A stretch of DNA of 64,000 nucleotides. Origin: Cannabis sativa. Lineage: Eukaryota > Streptophyta > Magnoliopsida > Rosales > Cannabaceae. The DNA lies in contig NC_083602.1 of the NCBI RefSeq assembly GCF_029168945.1, positions 29,003,323 to 29,067,322 of the forward strand, in the 5' to 3' direction. The notes under the pieces were generated by a model. It was not told where the DNA came from. It ran no database searches and worked only from the letters and a program-made list of their open reading frames with translations. Position numbers and translations under genes: made by a program. Positions 38,085 through 48,498 of this stretch are shown here, piece after piece (within the stretch, counting starts at the first letter, position 1; every line of letters starts with the position of its first letter).

Positions 38085-39900
38085 TCCTCAATCTTAGAAA
38101 TCTCCTACTTGTATGGGCAAATCTGACTTAGAGTTTGTATTAGTAGTGGTGGTCCAAGAAAGAATTACTCATTATATTTGGTTGAATTTAAGTCTTTGAC
38201 TTTAATTTTAGAATCCAAACAGAAATTTTCTTATATTTCTAATTCCAGATACAATACAGTTACACTTTCTCAAGTGTTTAATATCCATCTTTTATTAATG
38301 GATTCAAATTGTATGGAATATGAGTTAGGTATTCGTGACCGGGATCCACTTGCACTATTCTAAGAACTCTTTGATGTAACTAAACCTATGTCATCAAAAG
38401 ACACTACCACATTTTTTTTAATCTATGGCATTTGTATCTTGTTCATAGTGGATTTGACAAGATCAATCTCTGCAAAGAGTTAATATGCCTATATCCACTG
38501 AAAGTAGTTCATCTCATTCGCAGATGGATGTACATTCAGGGGTGGATATGAGTTTTTCGTTGTATTCTTCAAACGATAAGTCTAGATTATACCTTTTAGC
38601 AAGAAATTTGAAATGTTTGAAAAATTTCATTAATTTCTAGCAATGGTTAAAACCATTAAGGTAAGTGGTTAAAGATCTTGCGAACTGATAGGGGTGGAGA
38701 AATAGTTAGTAGATATGCAGTTCAAAGATCATTAATTTGATTTTTGAATTATATCCAAACTTACCTCCCCAGAAATTTCGAGTTGCATATTGATGATTAG
38801 TTACTAGTCGTTGCCTAATTCCTTCTATGGTAATACAATTTCAGAATGATGTAATGGTTGTATACTTAATGTAAATCATTACTAGATTCATGGATGACCT
38901 AATCAAAATCTTAAGAAAAGCTAGAACTGTTAACCATGGTTTGTTAGCTATTCTAAGTGATTAGGGGTGGACCATCCCATTGTCAATAGATAAGAAAGTG
39001 TTTGTTCAAACAAATACTACTTTTCTAAGAAAATGACTAAGTCTGAAAAACAAGTAGCAAATAAAGGAGATATTTAATTCTTGATTCCAAAAGTGTTCTA
39101 TCATCTTATTTAACATATGATAATCCCACTGCCTCTGTTGTCTTGTTACAACCAAAGAGGTTAATACCATTTATTTTTCTTCGACATAATTCACGGTACC
39201 TTGTCGTAGTGGGAGAGTTTCTAGGAACTCACCTTCTTATGACTTGGGAGACACTAGTGATTAAAATCCATTGTGAGTTTAAACAAGTAATGGATTGTCA
39301 AGATAAGAAACTAAGAAGAAAGCCAATAGAACTATGGTTTAATCCATTCACATGGAATAACCTAAAGTTTTCTATTACAAGGACATAAAAGGAAATTTTA
39401 GTTAATAAGTCTATTCTATGGACTTAACAAACTTCCTGTTCCTAGTATTATAGGTTTGAGTTTATCTAAACCTATGGCTTGTGGTATACTTGGTAATTAC
39501 TTACTCTAATGCAAGCAACTTACTTTAGTAAGATGCTGAAGCATTTTCTTTCTAATGGAAATCTATAGAAGCTTCACAACTTCTTAGGTATAGATTTTAT
39601 TTATCTAAGGAAAAGTCTTAACTATTCCAGAAAAGATAAAGCCATGAAAGAATTTCTTATTTCAACAGTGAGAGGTCTTAGATATGCTTTTGTATGCCTT
39701 AGACCAGACACCTGCTGTTGAGTGGGAGTAATGAGTAGGTATCAGATTAATCCAGGAGAAGAACATTGGAAGACAATCAAGTAAATCCTAAGATTAAGAA
39801 GAGGAACTATATGTTAGTCTATAAGAGTGTGTTTAAAACTCTTAGACTACACCATGTCAGATTTCGAAATTTGCCTTTGTGCTAGTAAATCTTTCTGATA
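38085..39900 (+). pseudogene. Relic of a Copia gag-pol (integrase and RNase H traces)
   Basis: Broken frames resemble Copia pol in the correct order: an LWHLYLVHSGFDKINL segment near 38425 (the GAG-pre-integrase LWH..LGH motif), KILRTDRGGEIVS near 38670 (integrase core around the second catalytic Asp), and AFVCLRPDTCC with VMSRYQINPGEEHWKTIK near 39690-39780 (start of RNase H). The RT active site was not found. Stops interrupt every segment. The reading is by motif only. Confidence 0.75.
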
Positions 39901-40328
39901 AGATGGTGGTTACTCTTGGGGTGGAATAGTGATTTTGGAGAAGTGTAAAAACCTATCTGAAGTCTCTAGGTCTAGCAGAGAGAGACTGAATGTTAAAGCT
40001 CCAGGAAAGGTACTTATTCAGTCTAAGGAAAGTTCTATACATCTTTGGCACCATTCCAAATTGCCTTAAACTACTAGTGTTAATTTCCTGATTAACCAAA
40101 AGTAGTTGCCAAAGATATAGAATCCAGTATCCCAAGAGAGTAGACATATAGAGAGGAATTTCACATTATCAATAATTTTGTGATTAAGGAAGCGTAATGG
40201 TGGAGAAAAGGTTGTGGTTAATTCAACCTTTCAGATCCTGTTACGAGGAGTTTACTACTACTACACTTGATTTGTATATCAAGGTGTTAAGATTATTTGA
40301 AACACACTTTTTGTTTTATATTAGTGCA

Positions 40329-40338
40329 AGTGGGAGTT
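40329..40338 (+). other. Polypurine tract of the young family-1 element
   Basis: agtgggagtt directly precedes the 3' LTR start. It is short but in the required position. Confidence 0.7.
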
Positions 40339-42245
40339 TGTTGGGTTTTATGCCCTAAATAAAACTCATTTCAATATAATCAGATTTACTTATTAATATT
40401 GATCAGAAATAACATTTAATGTTGCATGGTTCACATGATTTATTTCATGATTATATGTACATAATGTATAAATTCATCTGAAACCCTTTTCACATACTTG
40501 ATCCTGTTTATTGTGCCGTCAATACATTGGAAAGTAAACATGACTATGTGAATAAAGTTTCCTAGATTTATCAGACATAGGGTTTTACTGATATGATAAT
40601 CTACAACAGAGTTTACTTGCATTTGGAGAAGTGCTATGTTCTTTCCAGAGCATTGGTTAAAGTAAAGCTCAGGTTGGATGCATGGAGTATGCATCGGAAG
40701 GGACCGATATTGAACTTTGACTTAGATTTATTAAACTTACCGTAAAATCTATTCAAGTCAATATCGCCAAGTTGATCCTAGATCAAATGTTCTTAATCCT
40801 GTTATGATTAGGCTCAATCTTGAAAGGCTATTCATGTTCTTTGATTTGTTAGTTAAGCCTACTTTTAGGTCAGGGTGATACGTACATTTTGGGAACACGG
40901 TAGTGCAATTGAGTGGGAGCGCTATCATAAACATGGAATCTATAGCTTCTATCTGGCGAATAGTAAGCAAAGGATGATCTCCTTCGAGCTTGACCAAACG
41001 AACATAAATGGTGGAGTACTCATTTCACATAAGCTGAAATATCATTTATACGGGGTCAAGTGTTTTAAGGAATAAATACATTGTAGGGTGTAACGGTAAT
41101 TTAATCCCTTTACAGTGTAGATCATTCATATAGAGGATCATTGATCACATTAGGATTATAACAATGGATAACTAATGATGTGTCTATATGGTGGAACATA
41201 TAGAGCATTCTATATACTGAGAGTGCAATTCTAAGTTCTATGCGTGGATTCAACGAAGAATTAATAAGTTAGTGAATTTTAGTGCTAAATTCTTGATCTA
41301 CTTATTGGAAGCTCGGTTATATAGACCCATGGTCCCCCCACTAGTTGAGATAATATTGCTTGTAAGACTCATGTAATTGGTTTTGATTAATCAATTATAA
41401 TTCTCAAATTAGACTATGTCTATTTGTGAATTTTTCACTAAGTAAGGGCGAAATTGTAAAGAAAGAGTTTATAGGGGCATATTTGTTAATTATGATACTT
41501 TGTATGGTTCAATTAATAAATATGATAAATGACAATATTATTTAATAATTATTTATAGTTATTAAATAGTTAGAATTGGCATTTAAATGGTTGAATTAGA
41601 AAATTGGCGTTTTTGAGAAAATCAGATGCAGAAAAGGTAAAACTGCAAAATTCCAAAAAGTGAGGCCCAAATCCACTAGTATAGGGCCTGCCACTTTTGT
41701 AGGAAATTTAAACTGATATTTTCATTATTTTAATGCCAAATAATTCAAACCTAACCCTAGTGGAATGCTATAAATAGATAGTGAAGGCTTCAGGAAAATT
41801 ACACTAAAATTTCACACTTAAATTTTCTATTTTTCCTTCAGAGAAAAACCTGAGCCTTTCTCTCTCCCTATCTTTAGCTGCCACTTCTTCTTTCTCTTCC
41901 CTCTTGAATTTCGAAATCCTTAGTGTATGAGTAGTGCCCACACACAGCAAGTGATACCTCAATCATAGTGAGGAAGATCGTGAAGAAATATCATCAGCAA
42001 AGGAGATTCAGCATCAAAGATTCAGAGAAAGAGATCCAGGTTCAGATATTGATAATGCTCTGCTACAGAAAGGAATCAAGGGCTAGATATCTGAACGGAA
42101 GGAGTCATTATATTCCGCTGCACCCAATGTAAGGTTTCCTAAACTTTATATGTGTTTATTTCATCGTTTTAGAAAGTTCATATTTAGGGTGTTAATAAAC
42201 ATACTTGTGAGTAGATCTAAGATCCTGGTAAAATAATTTCCAACA
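40339..42245 (+). mobile_element. 3' LTR of the young family-1 element
   Basis: It has the same length (1907 bp) and ends as the 5' LTR, with TATAAATA at 41769-41776. It is followed by the gcttg TSD (42246-42250) and resumption of Sirevirus sequence. Confidence 0.96.
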
Positions 42246-42474
42246 GCTTGTTTGTAGTTTAACACTTTTCCGTTTAAAAAGTTGTGTTCTTCGGTTTGTA
42301 AGCTTTTCCGTCCAAAAAAAGTTCTTTGTTTTATGTGTTAGAGAGCTTTCATGCAGGGGGAGTATTTTCTATACTCTTGTATCTTTAAAAAGCTATTTGC
42401 TTTGGTTTCTAACACTTGATGCAGGTTTTCTCATAATAAAATGTTTTGTCAATCAAAGTGCCAAAGGGGGAGAT
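42246..42474 (+). mobile_element. Truncated second copy of the Sirevirus 3' internal region, part 2, with PPT
   Basis: This continues 31241-32001 after the gcttg TSD and is identical by eye to 56314-56537. It contains several purine tracts, including caggggga near 42353-42361, and ends with the polypurine tract ccaaagggggagat (42461-42474) before the LTR. The Gs-plus-AG tract is a Sirevirus trait. Confidence 0.92.
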
Positions 42475-43678
42475 TGTTAATTTCATTTTTGGCATATTTA
42501 ATTGACAAAAATATTTATTATTCTTTGTATATTTCGGCTGGCATATATTGATATGGTTTCCCTATTTGTGTATATCTAAACTTGGAAGGAAAGTTGACTA
42601 GCTTTCCTATTTATGGAAATTGAGGTAAATATGGTAAGTTTTGATTACACATTGATTTTTTGCTAACCAGCTGTTATTCTGATCTTGTGTTGAGTTTCCC
42701 ATTTTCTAAGATCAGGTTTCTTGAGGAGAAAACCAGAGCTAAACTTTCCTTTTCTATAAAAGGAAAGTTGTAGTTACTGCCCACGATTCTGTAGGTACAG
42801 AAACGGAAATTCCTGGACTGATTGAAGAATTATTTTAGGGAAGTTTCTAGTGGGTTGAGGTCTTGTTCAGACCGAATGTAAGCTGTCTATGAGATGTATA
42901 TTCATTATAAATACATCTTATAGCTGCTAGGTTTTGTATCTCTTTCACACACTTAGAATTGTATTCATATCTTAAGGAAATAGTGTCTTTGTTTTGTTAA
43001 CTCTTTTATTCACTTTCATATCATAAGAAAAGAGTGTCTTTGTTTTGTAGAGAAGAGTTGTTCTACTCTTACTCTGTTTATTTGTTGTTTGTATTGTCTT
43101 GAGTCTGTATTCAAGTCTACAACGAAGAAGAACATCAGTGCACCTTCGGGAGAAGGGTATTTACAAGCTTTCGGGAGATTGCTTTTGAAGTCTTGCATCG
43201 GGAGGATACAAGCACACAACCTTCGGGAGATGGTTGTATAGGCTTTTGGGAGATAGCCTTTAAGCCTTGAATCGGGAGGATTCAAGCACTCTTCAAGGTG
43301 ATCGAAGGGAGTTCGAGCTCTTGAAGTTTTATCAAGATTCGGTTAGTAGGTGGAATACATCAAGCTTGTGGCATACAATAAGAGGGAGTCTATTTATGCA
43401 TAAGTCAATTACTTTGTATTTTTGATACCGATCTAATGAATCTTATCTCTGGGCGTGGCCCCGTGGACTAGTAACAATATGAAAGGATTGTTGAAACCAC
43501 GTACAAAAATCTTGTGTGTTTTTACTTTTATGCACTGTTTGTTTTTCTGGGTTTCTCTGGAGTTACGTAGCCGCATTCGTAACTACAGAAACCGTTTTCG
43601 CATCAGCTTTATTATTCCGCATTTAATTAATCATTTAATTAAATAATCAAACTGGGAATATTAAAATACAGAATTTCA
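42475..43678 (+). mobile_element. Sirevirus 5' (or middle) LTR
   Basis: It starts tgttaattt, ends gaatttca, is 1204 bp long and is followed by at plus a PBS. TATAAATA lies at 42906-42913. The region 43135-43290 has repeated tcgggaga/tcgggagga motifs. It differs from the LTR at 56538-59624 at roughly 20 or more places by eye. Because a PPT precedes it, it is also the right-hand LTR of the truncated upstream copy. Confidence 0.93.
42906..42913 (+). promoter_or_regulatory. TATA box of the Sirevirus LTR
   Basis: TATAAATA is at the same LTR position as in the 3' LTR (56969-56976). Position and sequence fit the U3/R boundary. Confidence 0.6.
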
Positions 43679-43680
43679 AT

Positions 43681-43697
43681 TGGTATCAGAGCAAGTC
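43681..43697 (+). other. Sirevirus primer binding site, initiator tRNA-Met type
   Basis: tggtatcagagcaagtc lies two bases after the LTR end. The first 12 bases match the tRNA-Met PBS of family 1. Confidence 0.93.
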
Positions 43698-43751
43698 ACT
43701 AAATTCTTAGTGAGATCTTGAGGTTATTTCGTTTAACTTGTTTTGTGTGAG

Positions 43752-45576
43752 ATGTCTTTGTTTGCAGAAGGAAGTTCTATCTCTAGACCTCCTCTATTGA
43801 ATGAGTCGAATTATCCTTATTGGAAGGTCAGGATGAGAGCATTCGTCAAATCGCAAGATGAGAAGGCATGGAGAGCTATTCTTACAGGTTGGTCTCAACC
43901 TACTGAAAATGATGAAAAAGGTAATACTCAGGTAAAATCTGAACTCAGTTGGACCACTGAAGATGAAAAACTGTCTGGTTATAATAATAAGGCTTTACAT
44001 GCTATTTTTAATGGTGTTGGTGAAGGCTTTATTAAATTAATCTCATCTTGTGAATCTGCAAAGGAAGCATGGGAAATCCTTCAAATTCAATTTGAAGGTA
44101 CTGCTGATGTAAAGAGATCACGATTTACCATGCTGCAAACTAGATTTGATGAATTGAGAATGTCAGATACTGAAACTTTAAATGATTTTTATGAAAGATT
44201 ATCTGATATTTCTAATGAGTTTTTTGCCTTGGGAGAAAAACTAGATGAATCTGTCTTGGTTCGAAAAATTGTTCGAGTTCTTCCTGACAGGTTTGATACA
44301 AAGTTGCTTGCAATGGAAGAGGCAAAAGATTTTGGCAAAATGAAGGTTGAGGAACTCATGGGATCTTTAAGAACCTTTGAGTTGAATCAACAAATCAAGA
44401 AAAAGAGTAAGCAAAGTCTCTCGAATGAGAAAAGTAAAGGTATTGCCTTTAATGCTTCTGAAAATACTGTTTCTGATGATGAAAATGATGATGAAATGGT
44501 TCTATTGGCAAAAAAAATTCCAAAAATTCATGAAATCTGCTGGAAATAAAAAGATCTTTTCAAAGAACCCAAAAGGTAACATTTCTGGTAATATTCCCTC
44601 TAAACCTTTTTCATCTAACAATAAAAAAGGTATTAAATGCAGAGAATGTGAAGGTTTTGGTCACACTCAATCCGAATGTGCTAATACCTTAAAGAAAAAT
44701 AAAAAGGGATTAAATGTTACTTGGAGTGATGATTCTGAGAGTAGTGAGGATGAAAAAGAAAAGGTTGTCCTAACAAGTGTTTTGTCAAGAAATTTGCAGG
44801 AAAAAGGAAAGAGCATTTGCTTGAACAATATCCTGATCAATGACAACAAGGAAGAATCCAGATCCGAATCAGATGAGTCAGAAATTGATGAGGATTCCAT
44901 GGTTGAATCCTACAAGGTAATGTTTGGTAAGTGGTTGGAAACTTGTGCTGAAAATCGCTCCCTGGTTAAAGATAATAAAATTTTGTGTAACAACATTAAT
45001 GAGTTGGAAGATAAACTTAAATGTTGTGAATCTGAATTGTCTTTAAAAGAGTCAAAAATTATTTCTTTAACCAAGGAAATTGATAACATTAAAAAGAAGG
45101 TTAAAATGCTAAATCCAGGTTCCACCATCTTTGAAAAAATTCAAAAATCTGGCCAAATCAATCATGCTGGGCTGGGTTATGTTCCAGATCAACCTGTTTC
45201 TAATACCACTAATAGTTTTGTTTCTGGAAGAACTGTTTCTACCTGGCAGGTTTCTGTCTCTACAGCAAAGCACTCTACTGTTACAGAAAAGAAGCAGCAC
45301 GATAAGTTTGACAATTTCAAAGGGACTGGAAGATGTTTCATTCCTATTTGCCATTTTTGTGGAGTAAAAGGTCACATTCGACCTAAATGCATAACCATGC
45401 ATAACATGTTTAAATCTAATTACATTGGAAATAAACATGTTTTACAAAAACAAAAATGGGTTGTCAAAAACAAATGCTTGGTAGGTTCTACTTGTTTTAA
45501 AACTGCTGCTTCTAACATGTGGTATTTTGATAGTGGTTGTTCTAGACACATGACAGGTGAAAAAGAATTTTTGTGA
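43752..45576 (+). pseudogene. Sirevirus gag and protease, one frameshift
   Basis: The ATG at 43752 (MSLFAEGSS) opens a Copia gag: NYPYWKVRMRAFVKSQDEKAW (DUF4219-like), then a UBN2-type capsid region with AKEAWEILQIQFEG, up to about residue 255. At the A-run near 44511-44518 the frame shifts, and the first frame ends at 44549. The continuing frame to 45576 encodes a CCHC knuckle (CRECEGFGHTQSEC, near 44638), an acidic and coiled-coil segment, a second CCHC knuckle (CHFCGVKGHIRPKC, near 45349), and the aspartic protease start WYFDSGCSRHMTG (near 45520). A T-run at about 45567-45571 gives a second shift. Gag forms the particle; the protease cuts the polyprotein. Confidence 0.9.
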
Positions 45577-48384
45577 ACATAAGACCAATGCACTGTGGAG
45601 AAGTTACATTTGGTAACGGTCTTACTGGTAAAGTCATAGGAATGGGAACTCTCAAGTTCGAAGGGCTTCCTAAACTAAAGAATGTCATGTTGGTTGAAGG
45701 ACTAAAAGCTAATCTACTTAGCATTAGTCAGATTTGTGATCAGGGTTATACTGTGAGCTTTGATAGCAATCATTGCTATGTATATAATATTCTTGATGAA
45801 ATTGTGTTACAAGGGTTGCGATCTAGTGATAATTGTTATACTCTCACTACGTATGCCACTTGTCATTCTGTCATTGAAAATGTTACTGACCTATGGCATG
45901 AAAAACTTGGTCACATCCATTTTAAAAATCTGAAAAAATTGTCTGTTTCAGGGATTGTTCGAGGATTACCTAAATTAGGTAAAGAGTCATTGGGAAAATG
46001 TGGACCATGCCAGTCAGGTAAGCAACTGAAAATTTCTCACAAGAGTGTCCCGGATGTGAATACTTCTAGAGTTCTCGAACTCTTGCACATGGACTTAATG
46101 GGTCCAATCCAGGTAGAAAGCTTAAATGGTAAGAGGTATATTTTTGTTTGTGTTGATGATTTTTCTCGATTTTCATGGGTGGATTTTTTGAGAGAAAAAT
46201 CTGATACTTTTGAAGCTTTCCAATCTTTGTGTTTGAAATTACGAGTTGAAAAAGATTGTAACATTGGTAAAATTGTTAGGATTAGGAGTGATCATGGTAA
46301 GGAATTTGAAAATACCATATATGATGAATTTTGTAAAGCTAACGGTATTTCTCATGAATTTTCTGCTCCTAAAACTCCTCAACAAAATGGAGTGGTTGAA
46401 AGAAAGAATCGTACTCTAACAGAAATGGCTAGAGTAATGTTGAATAGCAAGAAGCTCACAAAGCGTCTCTGGGCCGAAGCTATTAACACTGCTTGCTATA
46501 CCATCAACAGAGTATTCTTACGTCCAGGTACTCACAAAACACCTTATGAAATCTGGAAAGGTAAGAAACCAAATGTAAGTCACTTTCATGTGTTTGGATG
46601 TGTGTGTTATATTTTACGAGATCGTGATTACATTGGTAAATTTGATGCTAAAAGTGATGAAGGTGTTTTCTTAGGATATTCCACAAATAGTAGGGCATAT
46701 CGTGTGTATAACATGAGAACCCAAACTGTTATGGAATCTGCTAATGTTGTTGTTGATGATCTAAAAGATTTTTCTGAGTTTTCCACAGAAGAACAGATTG
46801 AAGATTTACTTGAAAAGCCTGCTGCTGAGGAAAAGGAACCTGACGAAGCTTCAGAAGCAATCGTCGAGGCTACTGTGCAGGAATCTGTTGCTACAGAAAA
46901 ACCAACAACTAAAGAATCCGAGTATCCTTTAAATTCAATCACTGATCCAATACAGAGGGAACCATCCTCCAGGGTTAAAAAGAATCATCCTTCAGATCTC
47001 ATCCTCGGAAACTTGGATGAGAGCATGGTTACAAGAAGAAAATATGCCAATATAATTCAATTTTTATGTTTTATTTCTTCTTTAGAACCTAAATCTGTAA
47101 AAGAAGCACTAATGGATGAAGATTGGTTTTTAGCTATGCAGGATGAGCTTCATCAGTTTGTTCGAAACAAAGTCTGGAAAATGATTCCAAGACCACCGTT
47201 TGTGAACATCATTGGAACCAAGTGGATCTTCAAAAATAAGAGTGATGAGTTTGGCACTATCATTCGAAACAAGGCAAGGTTGGTTGCCCAAGGATACACT
47301 CAAGTTGAGGGTGTTGATTTTGATGAAACATTTGCTCCAGTAGCTAGACTGGAATCGATCAGGTTACTTCTTTCCATAGCTTGCATTCTTGGTATTAAAT
47401 TGTATCAAATGGATGTCAAATCCACTTTTTTGAATGGGCTGTTAAAAGAAGAGGTGTATGTGGAACAACCTAAAGGGTTTGAGGATCCTCATTTTCCTGA
47501 TCATGTTTATAAGTTAGACAAGGCGTTGTATGGTCTAAAACAAGCACCACGTGCTTGGTATGAGCGTCTAACTGAATTCTTGCTTTCTCATGATTACAAG
47601 AGAGGAAATGTTGATAAAACACTTTTCATCAAAAACATTAATTCTGATGTGATTGTTGCTCAAATATATGTTGATGATATTGTGTTTGGCTCTACCTCTA
47701 ACTCTGAAGTGCATGTTTTTGTTTCCCAAATGCAAAAGGAGTTCGAAATGAGTATGGTAGGTGAACTCACTTATTTTCTCGGTCTTCAAGTGAAGCAATC
47801 AGATGAGGGAACTTTTGTCACTCAAAGCAAGTATGCAAAGAATTTGGTGAAAAAGTTTGGTCTTGAGAAAGCCAAACATACCAACACTCCCATGAGCACA
47901 ACTTTGAAATTAAGCAAAGATGAACAAGGAGTAAGGGTAGATCAAACTTTGTATCGAAGTATGATAGGTAGTTTGCTTTATCTTACTGCTAGTCGTCCTG
48001 ACATTTGTTATAGTGTTGGTGTTTGTGCACGATATCAGGCAAATCCCATGGAATCCCATCTTTCTGCTGTGAAAAGAATCATTCGCTATGTAAATAGCAC
48101 TATTGATTTTGGGATTTGGTTTTCAAAAGACACTAATTCTAACCTTGTTTGCTTTAGTGATGCTGATTGGGCAGGTAATGCAGATGATAGAAAAAGTACT
48201 AGTGGTGGATGTTTCTATCTTGGAAACAATCTGGTTTCATGGCATAGCAAGAAGCAAAACTCAATCTCTCTGTCCACAGCTGAGGCTGAGTACATTGCGG
48301 CGGGTAGTTGTTGTACCCAATTGTTATGGATGAAACAAATGATGGCTGATTATGGGTTTGATTTGAAAACGTTAACCATCTTTT
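45573..48384 (+). pseudogene. Sirevirus pol: integrase, reverse transcriptase, first part of RNase H
   Basis: The open frame continues after the protease frameshift. The integrase has its HHCC zinc site (LWHEKLGHIHF...CGPCQSG, about 45890-46020), then catalytic Asp in HMDLMGPI, Asp in RIRSDHGKEF and Glu in NGVVERKNRT. The RT (about 47080-47850) has QMDVKSTFLNG, LYGLKQAPRAWYERL and the active site YVDDIVFGS near 47668. RNase H begins with CFSDADWAGN and STAEAEYIA. The frame is interrupted at 48384 by the LINE-C insertion and resumes at 53212. Apart from that, this 2.8-kb stretch has no stop. Confidence 0.93.
48368..48384. repeat. Left TSD of LINE-C (aacgttaaccatctttt)
   Basis: This 17-bp repeat is identical to 53195-53211. 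The T-run that follows on the plus strand is the LINE A-tail on the minus strand, so the last Ts of the TSD cannot be separated from the tail. Confidence 0.93.
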
Positions 48385-48498
48385 TTTTTTTTTTTTTATG
48401 ATGAATCAGAAATTGTATTAGCTCAAAAACAATTGATTACACCCAAATAGCACCCAAAGGAGGGCCTAAATAAAAACAACTATACAATGTTAATATAT

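Larger units (their letters stand above)
32002..42245 (+). mobile_element. Young, complete family-1 Copia-type LTR element with decayed internal region
   Basis: This 10.2-kb element has LTRs at 32002-33908 and 40339-42245, both 1907 bp and differing at about seven positions by eye. It has a PBS, a purine-rich tract and a perfect 5-bp TSD. The internal 6.4 kb has no long ORF; only relics of Copia integrase and RNase H can be traced near 38400-38760 and 39560-39850. It therefore moved recently using proteins from another element. Confidence 0.95.

Noticed and set aside
43016..43285. 89-codon minus-strand ORF, also present at 58809-59228
   Set aside because: It is inside the Sirevirus LTR; the recurrence is due to the LTR pair.
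43681..43697. tRNA-Met-like sequence as a possible tRNA gene
   Set aside because: Only the short PBS complementary to the tRNA 3' end is present; there is no cloverleaf.
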